NCBI GenBank assembly: GCA_947453965.1
Contig: CANGIQ010000024.1
Location: 1-40,411 of the forward strand
DNA length: 40,411 nt
Reading direction: 5' to 3'
Origin: Comamonadaceae bacterium
Lineage (GTDB): Bacteria; Pseudomonadota; Gammaproteobacteria; Burkholderiales; Burkholderiaceae_C
Below the pieces are notes generated by a model. The model saw only the letters and a list, made by a program, of their open reading frames with translations. It made no database searches and was not told the origin of the DNA. Made by a program: the position numbers and the translations under genes. Below are positions 25,297 to 33,986 of the stretch, one piece after another (within the stretch, counting starts at the first letter, position 1; every line of letters begins with the position of its first letter).

Positions 25297-26598
25297 ATGC
25301 GGGCCGCTTTGTGGTTGGTGGCTTTGTTTGGGGTGGCCGTGGCATCGGCCTTGTTGGCAGGTAGCAACCAGAGCACGGTGACGGTGTTTTGGTCGCCCCA
25401 CCGGGTCGACTTGTCGATGAACTTGGTTTTGCTGCTGTTGGTGGCTTTGTTCACTGTGCTGCATCTGGCCTTGCGCGCCTTGTCGGCCTTGTTTGAATTG
25501 CCGCACCAGGCGCGCCGTTGGCGTCTGCAACAAAAAGAGCGTGCCATGCACGCGTCTTTGCTTGATGCCTTGACACAAATGTTGACGGGGCGCTATCTGC
25601 GCTCCATCAAGTCGGCCGAGCATGTGTTGGATTTGGAGTCTTTGCTGGCGTCGGTGCGGACCGCCGACGATCCCGCACCGCGCCATCTGCACCAGCTGCG
25701 TGCTTTGGCGCACTTGATTGCGTCGGAGAGTGCCCATGCTTTGCGCGACAACGAGGTACGTGCCAAACATTTGCAAGCCGTGTTGGCCCTAGGCCAAGAG
25801 CACCCCAGCGAGGCGGTGGAAGAAACCCTGGAAGCCGCCTATCTGGGGGCTGCACGTTGGGCCTTGCGCGACCGCGATGCACCCGAAGCACTGCGTTGGC
25901 TCGATGGCTTGCGCCACGGTCCGGCACGTCGCACCCTGAGCCTGCGCTTGCGCCTCAAGGCCACGCGTTTGAACCAGCAACACAGCATGGCCTTAGACAC
26001 TGCGCGTTTGCTCAACAAGCATGGCGCGTTCTCTGACACCGCAGCCCAAAGCCTGTTGCGCGAATTGGCGATTGCCAGCCTGAATGACGCACACGACACC
26101 GCTCAGTTGCAACGTGCCTGGGATGCCTTGGAGCCTGCGGAACATGCGCAGGTGGACGTGGTGTTGCACGCCTCGCAACGCATGCTCGCCCTCAGTGGTC
26201 AAGCCGAATTGGTGATGCCTTGGCTCACTCCGCTGTGGAACCGCATGGTGCAGCAGCCCGATACCTGCACGCCTGCAATGCGCCAAAAAGTGGTGCAGTT
26301 GCTCGCGCGCGCCTTGCTGATGTTGCCCACCGATACTGAGTGGCTGGCCAGCATTGACCGGGCGCGTCAAGCCTATCCGCGTTGGACAGAACTGCACTAC
26401 CTCGCAGGCATGGTGTGTTGGCACCACGCTTTGTGGGGCAAAGCCCAGCAGATGCTGGAGCAGGCTGCGCCGCAATTGACACATCCTGAGCTGCAGCGCC
26501 AAGCCTGGCGCACCTTGGCGCAATTGGCCGAGCACAAAGAAGAAACGGCGCGTGCCCAGATGTACTGGAAACGCGCCGCTGAAGTGGCAGCCGCTTAA
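25297..26598 (+). CDS. hemY: HemY-like protein with TPR domain
   Basis: A 433-residue inner-membrane protein: two N-terminal membrane helices (about 1-20 and 42-63) with N-Q-S-T-V-T-V-F-W between them, then a long helical repeat region of TPR type with many A-x-x-x-L-G/A pairs to the C-terminus. It is the proteobacterial HemY of the hemCDXY operon, unrelated to the protoporphyrinogen oxidase also called HemY. The open frame could begin 30 codons earlier inside hemX, but the ATG at 25297, one base after the hemX stop, fits the family. Confidence 0.93.
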   Translation: MRAALWLVALFGVAVASALLAGSNQSTVTVFWSPHRVDLSMNLVLLLLVALFTVLHLALRALSALFELPHQARRWRLQQKERAMHASLLDALTQMLTGRYLRSIKSAEHVLDLESLLASVRTADDPAPRHLHQLRALAHLIASESAHALRDNEVRAKHLQAVLALGQEHPSEAVEETLEAAYLGAARWALRDRDAPEALRWLDGLRHGPARRTLSLRLRLKATRLNQQHSMALDTARLLNKHGAFSDTAAQSLLRELAIASLNDAHDTAQLQRAWDALEPAEHAQVDVVLHASQRMLALSGQAELVMPWLTPLWNRMVQQPDTCTPAMRQKVVQLLARALLMLPTDTEWLASIDRARQAYPRWTELHYLAGMVCWHHALWGKAQQMLEQAAPQLTHPELQRQAWRTLAQLAEHKEETARAQMYWKRAAEVAAA

Positions 26599-26634
26599 CT
26601 CAGTGATGTGTCACTGAGCCAGCGGTATCGCTGG
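26599..26634. terminator. Tandem hairpins between convergent hemY and rne
   Basis: Two back-to-back perfect hairpins with no gap: CTCAGTGA-TGTG-TCACTGAG (26599-26618) and CCAGCG-GTAT-CGCTGG (26619-26634). They begin at the base after the hemY stop codon and end 9 bases before the rne stop. There is no T run on either strand, so they are not ordinary rho-independent terminators; they may protect 3' ends or limit read-through. Confidence 0.6.
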
Positions 26635-26643
26635 CCAGGTGCT

Positions 26644-29493
26644 TCAGAGATCCTTGCGGGTTTCGACCAACACCAAAGGACCTTCATCCATCACGACCAG
26701 CGGTGGACGCTCGCGTGGGATGTGCACAGGCTTGGGCTCGGCGGCAATCGCGGCTTGAACGGCTGCGATGCGTGCAGGGTCTGAGTTGATCCATTCCAAC
26801 CCACTGCTTTGTGCCACGGCCTGCATCTCTGCCAAGGGCAGGGTGAAGGCTTGAACGCGTGGCATGCCACTGTGTGCGGGCGCAGCTGCCACGGCTGCAG
26901 CTGGCGCGGCATGGGCTTGTGCAGTGGGTGCATCGTGCGCGTCGTGTGAGGGACGGCTGTCTGTGGTGTGACGTGGTGCTTGCTCAGTCTCGGCAGCATT
27001 GAACAAAGGTTCTTGCACGGCGCCTTCTTCGCGGGGGGCGCGATCGCTGCGCTCACCACGTTCACGGCGGTCACGGCCATAACGGTCGCGTGAGCGGCGT
27101 TCACGGCGCTCACCACCGTTGTCTTGGCTGTTCTCGCTGTGCTCGGGCGTTGCCTGGGCGTTGAGCTGGTTCTCATCCAGCGTGGCCACGGGCAAGGCGT
27201 CGCCTTGAGGTTGCTCGTCGTTGCGGGCAGGACGCTCGCTGCGACGGCCCTCACCGCGAGGTGCACCCTCACCGCGAGGTGAATTTTCACCGCGAGGTGC
27301 GCGTTCACGACGCGGCTGGTCGCCACGGGGTTCGCGTGGCTCGCGACCTTCGGCGTTGCGGCTTTCGCCACGACTTTCAGCATTGCGGCCTTCGCCGCGT
27401 GCTTGCTCGCCACGTTCTTCACGCGCCATGCGCTCGGTGCGTGCCTTGGCGCGCACTTCGGCTTGGGCTTCAGGGCTGGCGTCTGTGGCAGCGGCTTCGC
27501 TGCGGGCGTTTTGACCTTCTGCAGCTTGGCGGTTGCCACGGTTGCGGTCTTGGCGCTCGGGACGTGGGCCACGGCCTTCGCCTCGGCTGTCCGCACCGCG
27601 TTCGCCACGCTCTGCACGTTCACCACGTGCTTCGTTGCGGCCTTCGCCGCGCTCGCCACGGCCACCGCGTCCGCCGCGACCACCGCGTGCGTTGCGACCG
27701 CCTTCACGGCCACCTTCGCGCTTGTCGTCTTTCTTGTCGCCGGGCTTTTTGCTGTCGGTAGCGGGCTTTTCCGTCTTGTCGCTGCCGAACAAACCTTTGA
27801 GCCAAGAGAAGAAGCCTTTTTCAGCAGCAGGTGCTTTAGCAGCAACCTGTGCTTTGGGTGCCGCAGGTGCCTTGGGCTCGACCACGGGTGCGGGTGCGTC
27901 AGGCAACACGCCTTTGATGACGGGCGTTTGTTTGTTGGTGGGTTCTTGCGAACGACGGGTCACGGCAGTGGGGTCTTCAAACTCCTCGGCCATTTTGTAG
28001 CTGGCTTCGATGCGATCCAAACGTGGGTCGTCGTGCTTCAAGCGCTCCAACTTGTAGTTGGGGGTTTCCAAGGACTTATTAGGCACCAACAACACGTTCA
28101 AGCGTTGTTGCACTTCGATCTTGGCGATTTCGGTGCGCTTTTCGTTGAGCAGGAACGAGGCCACTTCCACCGGCACTTGGGCGTGCACGGCGGCGGTGTT
28201 GTCCTTCATGGCCTCTTCTTGGATGATGCGCAAGATTTGCAGGGCTGAGCTCTCGGTGTCACGCACGTGGCCAGAGCCGCCGCAACGGGGGCAAGGGATA
28301 GACGCGCCTTCGCTCAAGGCAGGACGCAGACGTTGGCGGCTCATTTCCATCAAGCCGAATTTGCTGATGGTGCCGAACTGGACGCGGGCGCGGTCTTGAC
28401 GCAGCGCATCGCGCAAGCGGTTTTCCACGTCGCGGCGGTTGCGCGACTCGTCCATGTCAATGAAGTCGATGACGATCAGACCACCCAAGTCGCGCAAGCG
28501 CATTTGGCGTGCCACTTCGTCGGCGGCTTCGAGGTTGGTGCGGGTCGCGGTTTCTTCGATGTCGCCGCCTTTGATGGCACGGGCTGAGTTGACGTCCACC
28601 GAGACCAAGGCTTCGGTGTGGTCAATCACAATCGCGCCGCCCGAGGGCAGGTTGACGGTGCGGGCGTAGGCCGATTCGATTTGGTGCTCGATCTGGAAGC
28701 GGCTGAACAGCGGGGTTTCATCGCGGTAGCGCTTCACACGGGCCGCGTGCTCAGGCATGACGTGGGCCATGAACTGTTGCGCTTGGTCGTAGATGTCATC
28801 GGTGTCGATCAAGATGTCGCCGATGTCGTTGTTGAAGTAGTCGCGGATGGCGCGAATCACCAAGCTCGACTCTTGATAAATCAAGAACGCACCCTTGGTT
28901 TTGCTGGCGCCGTCGATGGCGGTCCACAGCTTGAGCAGGTAGTTCAAGTCCCACTGCAGTTCAGGGGCGCTGCGGCCAATGCCGGCGGTGCGGGCAATGA
29001 TGGACATGCCGTTGGGGTATTCCAACTGGTCCATGGCTTCTTTGAGTTCGGCACGGTCGTCGCCCTCGATGCGGCGGCTGACGCCGCCACCGCGTGGGTT
29101 GTTGGGCATGAGCACCACATAGCGACCGGCCAAGCTGACGAAGGTGGTCAGGGCCGCGCCCTTGTTGCCACGTTCTTCTTTTTCCACTTGGACCAACAGT
29201 TCTTGGCCTTCTTTGATCACGTCTTGGATGCGTGCTTGGCTCACCGACACGCCGGGCGTGAAGTACTGTTTGGAGATTTCTTTGAATGGCAAAAAGCCGT
29301 GGCGGTCTTCACCGTAGTCCACAAAGCAGGCTTCGAGCGAGGGCTCGACGCGGGTCACGATGGCTTTGTAGATGTTGCCTTTGCGTTGCTCGCGGCCTTC
29401 AATTTCGATTTCGTAGTCGAGCAGTTTTTGACCGTCGACGATGGCCAGGCGGCGTTCTTCAGCCTGGGTGGCATTGATAAGCATCCGTTTCAT
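26644..29493 (-). CDS. rne: Ribonuclease E
   Basis: A 949-residue endoribonuclease for mRNA decay and rRNA/tRNA processing. N-terminal [19 protein letters not shown] matches the family; S1 domain about 36-125; catalytic aspartates in S-V-D-V-N-S and V-I-D-F-I-D-M; Zn-link C-P-R-C-G-G-S-G near 400. After about residue 510 the protein is a low-complexity Arg/Gly/Glu scaffold with G-G-R-G-G-R-G runs and P-R-G-E repeats, ending in a folded-looking tail (W-I-N-S-D-P-A-R...[10 protein letters not shown]) seen in betaproteobacteria. I use the ATG at 29493 (AAGGA upstream) instead of the ATG 15 bases earlier. It is divergent from rluC, as in E. coli. Confidence 0.97.
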   Translation of the reverse strand: MKRMLINATQAEERRLAIVDGQKLLDYEIEIEGREQRKGNIYKAIVTRVEPSLEACFVDYGEDRHGFLPFKEISKQYFTPGVSVSQARIQDVIKEGQELLVQVEKEERGNKGAALTTFVSLAGRYVVLMPNNPRGGGVSRRIEGDDRAELKEAMDQLEYPNGMSIIARTAGIGRSAPELQWDLNYLLKLWTAIDGASKTKGAFLIYQESSLVIRAIRDYFNNDIGDILIDTDDIYDQAQQFMAHVMPEHAARVKRYRDETPLFSRFQIEHQIESAYARTVNLPSGGAIVIDHTEALVSVDVNSARAIKGGDIEETATRTNLEAADEVARQMRLRDLGGLIVIDFIDMDESRNRRDVENRLRDALRQDRARVQFGTISKFGLMEMSRQRLRPALSEGASIPCPRCGGSGHVRDTESSALQILRIIQEEAMKDNTAAVHAQVPVEVASFLLNEKRTEIAKIEVQQRLNVLLVPNKSLETPNYKLERLKHDDPRLDRIEASYKMAEEFEDPTAVTRRSQEPTNKQTPVIKGVLPDAPAPVVEPKAPAAPKAQVAAKAPAAEKGFFSWLKGLFGSDKTEKPATDSKKPGDKKDDKREGGREGGRNARGGRGGRGGRGERGEGRNEARGERAERGERGADSRGEGRGPRPERQDRNRGNRQAAEGQNARSEAAATDASPEAQAEVRAKARTERMAREERGEQARGEGRNAESRGESRNAEGREPREPRGDQPRRERAPRGENSPRGEGAPRGEGRRSERPARNDEQPQGDALPVATLDENQLNAQATPEHSENSQDNGGERRERRSRDRYGRDRRERGERSDRAPREEGAVQEPLFNAAETEQAPRHTTDSRPSHDAHDAPTAQAHAAPAAAVAAAPAHSGMPRVQAFTLPLAEMQAVAQSSGLEWINSDPARIAAVQAAIAAEPKPVHIPRERPPLVVMDEGPLVLVETRKDL
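27251..27304. repeat. Three 18-bp tandem repeats in the rne scaffold region
   Basis: TCACCGCGAGGTG occurs at 27251, 27269 and 27287 with a strict period of 18 bases; on the coding (minus) strand they encode [17 protein letters not shown]. The period is a multiple of three, so copy number can change without breaking the frame. Confidence 0.8.
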
Positions 29494-29587
29494 GATGCAT
29501 TCCTTCACGTTCTAAATCATCACAGGCCCATGACGGGCCAACGATGCCGGAACGAACGTCAGAAAACGAAGGGAATTGCCGCTGAAA

Positions 29588-29621
29588 CCGTCACCCGGTG
29601 CGCTTTTAGCGCAGGTGACGG
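29588..29621 (-). promoter_or_regulatory. Hairpin in the rne leader (candidate autoregulation element)
   Basis: An 8-bp outer stem (CCGTCACC/GGTGACGG) and a 5-bp inner stem (TGCGC/GCGCA) are separated by a 3-base bulge on one side, with an AU-rich 5-base loop. It lies about 95 bases upstream of the rne start codon. In E. coli, hairpins in the rne leader mediate feedback by RNase E on its own mRNA; this could be the equivalent, by analogy only. Confidence 0.5.
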
Positions 29622-29825
29622 TGGGTGGGCGCGTGGATGAGGGCGAGTTGTGTGCCGGCCGTTGCGTGCGCCATTTGAATGGCATGTGCACCTGAGGCAG
29701 GGCGGGTCCAGGGGGTTGCGGCAATGCGGACAGCGCTGCGCGAGGGCAAAGGCCAGAGCCATTGCACGCAGAGTTCCAACATCATCATCGCTACAACCAT
29801 TGGGTTTTGCTTCTCGCTGTGATCC

Positions 29826-29854
29826 GCTGATGACGCTTTGTGGGCCTCATCAGC
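29826..29854 (-). promoter_or_regulatory. Second hairpin in the rne upstream region
   Basis: Perfect 8-base inverted repeat GCTGATGA/TCATCAGC with a 13-base spacer, about 330 bases upstream of rne. It could be part of the leader RNA or a protein-binding site near the rne promoter. A smaller repeat TGAGC-GTCA-GCTCA lies 27 bases further at 29881-29894. Confidence 0.4.
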
Positions 29855-30029
29855 TTGGGGTATTCCATTTCAGTGTTTTCTGAGCGTCAGCTCAACTTTT
29901 GGGGTGCGGGCCACTCAGTCTCTTGGGTACTGGGTCTGCGTCGCAGGCACAAAAGGGGCATCGACCTCACCGCGTTTGTCACTCCGTGCTCTAATCTCAG
30001 TTAAATCAAGCACTTAGAACAATACGCTG

Positions 30030-31043
30030 GTGAAGAACATTATAGGGGCAGCAGCCCCAACTCCCACCCCTTCGGTGAAAACCCTCGCTGTCGACGAAGA
30101 CTCGGCAGGGCAGCGGCTCGACAATTTCTTGATGCGCCACCTCAAAGGGGTGCCCAAAACCCATGTGTACCGGATCATTCGCTCTGGTGAAGTGCGGGTC
30201 AACAAAGGCCGCGCCTCCGCAGATCAGCGTGTGGAGGCGGGCGATTTGGTGCGCTTGCCGCCCGTGCGTGTGTCGCCTCAGGTGCAGGCCAAGGCCGATG
30301 CCCCGGCACCGGCGCGTGAGTTTCCTGTGCTGATGGAAGACGAAGCGCTGTTGGCCATCGACAAACCTGCTGGTGTGGCGGTGCATGGCGGCAGCGGGGT
30401 GAGTTTTGGGGTGATTGAGCAGCTGCGCCGCGCGCGCCCGGCCAGTGCCAACTTGGAGTTGGTACACCGCTTGGACCGCGAGACCTCGGGCGTGTTGTTG
30501 GTGGCCAAAAAACGCAGCGCCCTGAAAAACCTGCAAGACCAGTTCCGTGACCGTGAAACCGGCAAGACCTATTTGGCCTTGGTGCTAGGTTTGTGGCCTT
30601 CTAATAAAAAGGTGATCGACTCGCCCTTGTTCAAGTACACCGTGGACACCGGTGTGGGCGAGGGAGAGCGTCGCGTCAAAGTGGTGGGCAAAGACGACCC
30701 GAACGGCATGCGCTCCATCACCTTGGTGCGTGTGGCGCGCACGGTGGGGCCTTACACCTTGCTGGAAGTGACCATCAAAACAGGGCGCACGCATCAAATT
30801 CGCGTTCACCTAGCCAGCCAAGGTCACCCGATTGCTGGTGACGACAAATACGGCGACTTTGAACACAATAAGCTGCTGCAAAAAATGGGTTTGAAGCGCA
30901 TGTTCTTGCATGCCTGGCAGCTCAAGTTTCAGCATCCGCAAAGTGGCCGTTTGACCACTTTGCAAGCGCCGTTGCCGCCCGAGTTGAAGAACTTTGTGGA
31001 CGCGGTGCAGCCACCCATCATCCAACCCCACTTAGACGTGTAA
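30030..31043 (+). CDS. rluC: 23S rRNA pseudouridine synthase RluC
   Basis: A 337-residue RluA-family enzyme that makes pseudouridines in 23S rRNA (positions 955, 2504 and 2580 in E. coli). S4 RNA-binding domain about 21-80 (A-G-Q-R-L-D-N-F-L, then I-R-S-G-E-V-R-V-N), catalytic D149 in V-H-R-L-D149-R-E-T-S-G, then G-R-T-H-Q-I-R-V-H near 255. The only start that preserves the S4 domain is GTG at 30030; no clear Shine-Dalgarno precedes it. Head-to-head with rne, the conserved proteobacterial layout, which supports RluC over its paralogues RluA/RluD. Confidence 0.93.
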   Translation: MKNIIGAAAPTPTPSVKTLAVDEDSAGQRLDNFLMRHLKGVPKTHVYRIIRSGEVRVNKGRASADQRVEAGDLVRLPPVRVSPQVQAKADAPAPAREFPVLMEDEALLAIDKPAGVAVHGGSGVSFGVIEQLRRARPASANLELVHRLDRETSGVLLVAKKRSALKNLQDQFRDRETGKTYLALVLGLWPSNKKVIDSPLFKYTVDTGVGEGERRVKVVGKDDPNGMRSITLVRVARTVGPYTLLEVTIKTGRTHQIRVHLASQGHPIAGDDKYGDFEHNKLLQKMGLKRMFLHAWQLKFQHPQSGRLTTLQAPLPPELKNFVDAVQPPIIQPHLDV

Positions 31044-31054
31044 GGACGTAGACC

Positions 31055-31714
31055 ATGCGCCCCCGCCAGTTTGATTTGATCGCTTTCGATTGGGACGGCA
31101 CCTTGTTTGACTCGACCCAAATCATCACCCGCTGCATTCAGGCGGCAGTGGTGGATGTGGGCGGTGTCAAACCGACCGATGAAGCGGCGTCGTATGTGAT
31201 TGGCATGGCCCTGATGCCAGCCTTGGCGCATGCGGCGCCCGATGTGCCGCAAGACAAATACCCTTTGCTCGGCGAACGCTACCGCCACCACTACATGCGC
31301 CATGTCAACGACATCAGCTTGTTTGACGGTGTGTTGCCCATGTTGCAAGCTTTGCGTGAACGCCACCATTGGCTGACGGTGGCGACAGGCAAGAGCCGTC
31401 GTGGACTGGACGATGCCTTGCACACGGCCGAGCTCAAAGGCGTGTTCGATGGTTCGCGCACGGCTGACGAAACCGCAGGCAAGCCCCATCCGCGCATGCT
31501 GCATGAGTTGATGCGCGAGTTTGGGGTGGAGCCCGAGCGCACCTTGATGATTGGCGACACCACGCATGATTTGCAAATGGCAGTGAACGCCGAATGCGCC
31601 AGTGTGGGGGTGAGTTACGGTGCCCATGCCCACGATGCGTTTGAACCCCTCAACCCGCGCTTTGTGGCGCACTCCGTGAAGGAGTTGCACGACTGGTTGT
31701 TGGCCCATGCCTGA
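31055..31714 (+). CDS. HAD family hydrolase (phosphoglycolate phosphatase-like)
   Basis: A 219-residue HAD-IA phosphatase. Motif I is F-D-W-D-G-T-L-F-D-S near 10-19 (nucleophile first Asp), motif II V-A-T-G-K-S near 107-112, motif III K in G-K-P-H-P-R-M-L, motif IV M-I-G-D-T-T-H-D with the metal-binding aspartates. A helical cap of about 65 residues follows motif I. Substrate is not predictable; Gph-like or nucleotide phosphatases look alike. It starts 11 bases after rluC and overlaps the Rieske gene by 8 bases, so they form one operon. Confidence 0.92.
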   Translation: MRPRQFDLIAFDWDGTLFDSTQIITRCIQAAVVDVGGVKPTDEAASYVIGMALMPALAHAAPDVPQDKYPLLGERYRHHYMRHVNDISLFDGVLPMLQALRERHHWLTVATGKSRRGLDDALHTAELKGVFDGSRTADETAGKPHPRMLHELMREFGVEPERTLMIGDTTHDLQMAVNAECASVGVSYGAHAHDAFEPLNPRFVAHSVKELHDWLLAHA

Positions 31715-32093
31715 GTCCACCGCGCCTGAACGTGTGGCGCTGTGCCGCAGCGCAGATTTAGAAAACGGCGGTGTCGCGGTGCCTTTTGACGTGGTGTTTG
31801 CCGGGCAAACCTGCCGTGCATTTGCCATCCGCTACGAAGGCCTGCCACATGCGTACTTGAACCGTTGCACCCATGTGGCGATGGAGATGGACTTTCAGCC
31901 TGATCGTTTTTTCGATGACACCGGAAGCTGGCTCTTGTGCGCCACCCACGGTGCCAGCTATGCGCCAGACACCGGCGAATGCGCGGGCGGCCCCTGTCGC
32001 GGTGGGCTGGTCAAAATTGAACTGAGCGAGGCAGACGGTGTGGTCCACTGGCATACTGCCTACAACTTAAAACCTTTTGAATTTCCAATTTAA
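31707..32093 (+). CDS. Rieske [2Fe-2S] domain protein
   Basis: A 128-residue protein consisting of one Rieske domain. Cluster ligands are visible as C54-T-H56 and C78-A-T-H81-G-A. The insert between the two ligand pairs is longer than in simple ferredoxins (about 21 residues including a D-D-T-G). It has no signal peptide and so would be a cytoplasmic electron carrier or a redox regulator. The partner is unknown. It overlaps the HAD phosphatase gene by 8 bases and precedes the S49 peptidase by 34 bases, an arrangement often seen in Burkholderiales. Confidence 0.92.
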   Translation: MPESTAPERVALCRSADLENGGVAVPFDVVFAGQTCRAFAIRYEGLPHAYLNRCTHVAMEMDFQPDRFFDDTGSWLLCATHGASYAPDTGECAGGPCRGGLVKIELSEADGVVHWHTAYNLKPFEFPI

Positions 32094-32127
32094 GTTTTGA
32101 GCCCTATTTTTTTGAGAAACCCCTGCC

Positions 32128-33105
32128 ATGCCTGAGCCACACATGACCGATTCAAAGCCCGAATCTCCCAGCCACAAAACCGTGTGGGAACGCGATACCT
32201 TGGAGCGCCTGGCTTTTGCCACTTTGGCCGAGCAACGTGCCAGCCGCCGTTGGCGCATTTTTTTCCGCATGGCTTGGTTTTTGTTGGCCGTGGTGCTGGT
32301 GTGGACCGGCATGCACAAGGGCGGTGTGGGAGGTAACAGCCCCAGCCAGCCGCACACGGCGGTGGTGTCGATCAAGGGTGAAATTGCGGACGGCGCCGAT
32401 GCCAGTGCCGAGTGGATCGTGAGTGCTTTGCGTGCGGCGTTTGAAGACGAGGGCTCGCAAGCGGTGGTGTTACAGATCAATTCTCCAGGCGGCAGCCCGG
32501 TGCAAGCGGGCATCATCAACGATGAAATTCGCCGCCTCAAAGCCAAACACAAGAAACCAATTTACGCGGTGGTGGAAGAGTCGTGCGCGTCGGCGGCTTA
32601 TTACATTGCGGTGGCGGCCGATGAGATTTACGTCGACAAAGCCAGCATCGTGGGAAGCATCGGCGTGCTGATGGACGGCTTTGGCTTCACTGGTTTGATG
32701 GACAAATTGGGCGTCGAGCGACGCTTGATGACGGCGGGTGAAAACAAAGGGTTTTTAGATCCTTTCAGCCCACAAACCAAACCTCAGCGTGCCCATGCCC
32801 AAACCTTGTTGGACCAAATTCACCAGCAGTTCATCCAGGTGGTGCGCGAAGGCCGCGGCAAGCGCTTGAAAGAAACGCCGGAATTATTCAGCGGCTTGTT
32901 TTGGAGCGGCCAGCAAGCGGTGGAGCTTGGCTTGGCCGATGGTCTGGGCAATTTGGACTATGTGGCGCGCGAAATCGTGAAGGCCGAAGACATCATTGAC
33001 TACACCCGCCACGACAACGTGGCCGAGCGTTTGGCCAAGCGTTTTGGCGCAGCCATCGGCGAAGGGGCGGTGCACGCCTTGCAGCGTCAGCCTGCGCTGC
33101 GTTAA
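32128..33105 (+). CDS. S49 family peptidase (SppA-like signal peptide peptidase)
   Basis: A 325-residue membrane-anchored serine protease of the short SppA type. One N-terminal helix at about 46-63 (F-F-R-M-A-W-F-L-L-A-V-V-L-V-W), then the ClpP-like fold: I-N-S-P-G-G-S-P near 118-124, likely nucleophile S155 in E-S-C-A-S-A-A-Y-Y-I, and likely general-base lysine K207 in G-E-N-K-G. The family uses a Ser-Lys pair to cut leftover signal peptides or membrane proteins. It ends the rluC-HAD-Rieske-peptidase operon, directly before a strong terminator. Confidence 0.92.
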   Translation: MPEPHMTDSKPESPSHKTVWERDTLERLAFATLAEQRASRRWRIFFRMAWFLLAVVLVWTGMHKGGVGGNSPSQPHTAVVSIKGEIADGADASAEWIVSALRAAFEDEGSQAVVLQINSPGGSPVQAGIINDEIRRLKAKHKKPIYAVVEESCASAAYYIAVAADEIYVDKASIVGSIGVLMDGFGFTGLMDKLGVERRLMTAGENKGFLDPFSPQTKPQRAHAQTLLDQIHQQFIQVVREGRGKRLKETPELFSGLFWSGQQAVELGLADGLGNLDYVAREIVKAEDIIDYTRHDNVAERLAKRFGAAIGEGAVHALQRQPALR

Positions 33106-33115
33106 CTCTGAAGTG

Positions 33116-33156
33116 AGAGCCTATGCCTAGTGATAACTTGGCATAGGCTCTTTTTT
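33116..33156. terminator. Rho-independent terminator after the S49 peptidase
   Basis: A perfect 12-bp stem AGAGCCTATGCC/GGCATAGGCTCT with a 12-base loop, followed by TTTTTT. It starts 11 bases after the peptidase stop and ends 3 bases before the stop of the convergent lipoprotein gene. Confidence 0.92.
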
Positions 33157-33158
33157 AG

Positions 33159-33548
33159 TTACGACTTGGCCGCTTCATTAGCTGTAGCAGGTGCTTTGTT
33201 AAATCCACATTTCTTCTGAATTGAGACCTGCTCCACAGCTTGTGATTCACCTTTCAGGCGAGCGAACTCTGCTTCTTGTTCTTTTGTGCCCCCAAGAAAA
33301 AAGACGGCAGGCCAAAACAGCACCAAGGTTACGCCTGTAGTCATGTTGTCGTTTTCTCTGTTTTTATCTAATTTGCCGGTGATGGTATTTACGCGAGTAT
33401 TGATACGGATGATTTCGGCTCGTAGTTGATCGCAGTCGTAATCTGAATATTGAAGTGGCGAAACATATGTTGGCACGATGTCTTTAGATGCGGTGGAGCA
33501 TCCAGAGATCAGGACTAAAACTAAAAAGCTTGATAAGATTTTTTTCAT
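33159..33548 (-). CDS. Hypothetical lipoprotein
   Basis: A 129-residue protein starting M-K-K-I-L-S-S-F-L-V-L-V-L-I-S-G-C, a textbook lipobox (L-I-S-G|C) for lipidation at the envelope. The mature part has a coiled-coil-like stretch (Y-D-C-D-Q-L-R-A-E-I-I-R-I-N-T-R-V), a hydrophobic turn F-W-P-A-V-F-F-L-G-G, then E-F-A-R-L-K-G-E-S-Q-A-V and a late K-K-C. The pattern is that of a widespread uncharacterised lipoprotein family; no function is known to me. The longer open frame would destroy the signal peptide. The gene is visibly AT-richer than its neighbours and convergent to the peptidase gene. Confidence 0.8.
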   Translation of the reverse strand: MKKILSSFLVLVLISGCSTASKDIVPTYVSPLQYSDYDCDQLRAEIIRINTRVNTITGKLDKNRENDNMTTGVTLVLFWPAVFFLGGTKEQEAEFARLKGESQAVEQVSIQKKCGFNKAPATANEAAKS

Positions 33549-33739
33549 GATTAATTTCTCAAAAAATTGCAGTGGAGCTGTTGAAAATGCAGTTCTCAAC
33601 GTTGCTACCCAGCTTCTGATTCAAAAGATAAAGCCTCAAAGATGCTGAGAGGGTTTTACTGTTCTCAATCATCATCAAAACAATATTTGGGTATCATATC
33701 CCGTGGTTCCATTTGCGTCAAAAATGGAAGATTCAGGGC
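33549..33739. promoter_or_regulatory. AT-rich divergent region between lipoprotein and XRE regulator
   Basis: About 190 bases with base composition unlike the surrounding sequence. It must contain the promoters of the two divergent small genes. TATCAT at 33692-33697 could be a -10 for the regulator; I cannot see a good -35 or a clear operator. Confidence 0.35.
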
Positions 33740-33985
33740 ATGGCAAAGCCCTCTCCAAAGCACGCAAAGACCCAAGTCTTAGTTGACTTAGGTGTTGCTA
33801 TTCGGAGTGCGAGAACAAAAAAGGGGTTATCTCAAGAGGCGCTAGCAGTCGATGCCAATTTAGACCGCTCCTACATGGGGGGTGTTGAGCGAGGTGAGCA
33901 CAACCTCGCTCTTATGAACATCGTAAAAATTGCAAATGCAACAGGACTAAAGCCGTCCGAGCTTTTAGCTAGCGCCGGACTTTAA
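33740..33985 (+). CDS. XRE family helix-turn-helix regulator
   Basis: An 81-residue protein that is almost entirely one XRE domain: V-A-I-R-S-A-R-T-K-K-G-L-S-Q-E-A-L-A then L-D-R-S-Y-M-G-G-V-E-R-G-E-H-N-L-A-L-M-N-I-V-K-I-A. The S-Y-M-G-G-V-E-R-G pattern is typical of small controller-type regulators found with restriction-modification systems and mobile elements. No restriction or methyltransferase gene for DNA is adjacent. The ATG at 33740 is preferred over an upstream TTG. It converges on the RsmI-like gene, whose stop is one base away, and is divergent from the lipoprotein. Confidence 0.88.
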   Translation: MAKPSPKHAKTQVLVDLGVAIRSARTKKGLSQEALAVDANLDRSYMGGVERGEHNLALMNIVKIANATGLKPSELLASAGL

Positions 33986-33986
33986 G

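Larger units (their letters stand above)
29494..30029. promoter_or_regulatory. Divergent rne/rluC intergenic region
   Basis: 536 bases without a convincing gene. The half next to rne is GC-rich and holds three hairpins (29588-29621, 29826-29854, 29881-29894), consistent with a long structured rne leader. The part next to rluC (about 29860-30029) is less GC-rich; TTGTCA at 29976-29981 with AT-rich sequence near 30002 is a possible rluC promoter but the spacing is poor. Short open frames here have no Shine-Dalgarno or recognisable product. Confidence 0.6.

Noticed and set aside
26691..27845. 384-residue alternative frame inside the rne scaffold region
   Set aside because: Low-complexity Ala/Val/Lys reading of the Arg/Gly repeat DNA; the RNase E frame is continuous and conserved at both ends.
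28618..29640. 340-residue open frame antisense to the rne catalytic half
   Set aside because: Mirror of the catalytic domain of RNase E; no motifs.
29650..29883. 77-residue open frame in the rne/rluC gap
   Set aside because: No Shine-Dalgarno, no recognisable product, runs through hairpins of the proposed rne leader.
33687..33703. Apparent palindrome GGGTATCATATCCC upstream of the XRE gene
   Set aside because: Only the outer GGG/CCC pair; the centre is not symmetric, so it is not a convincing operator.
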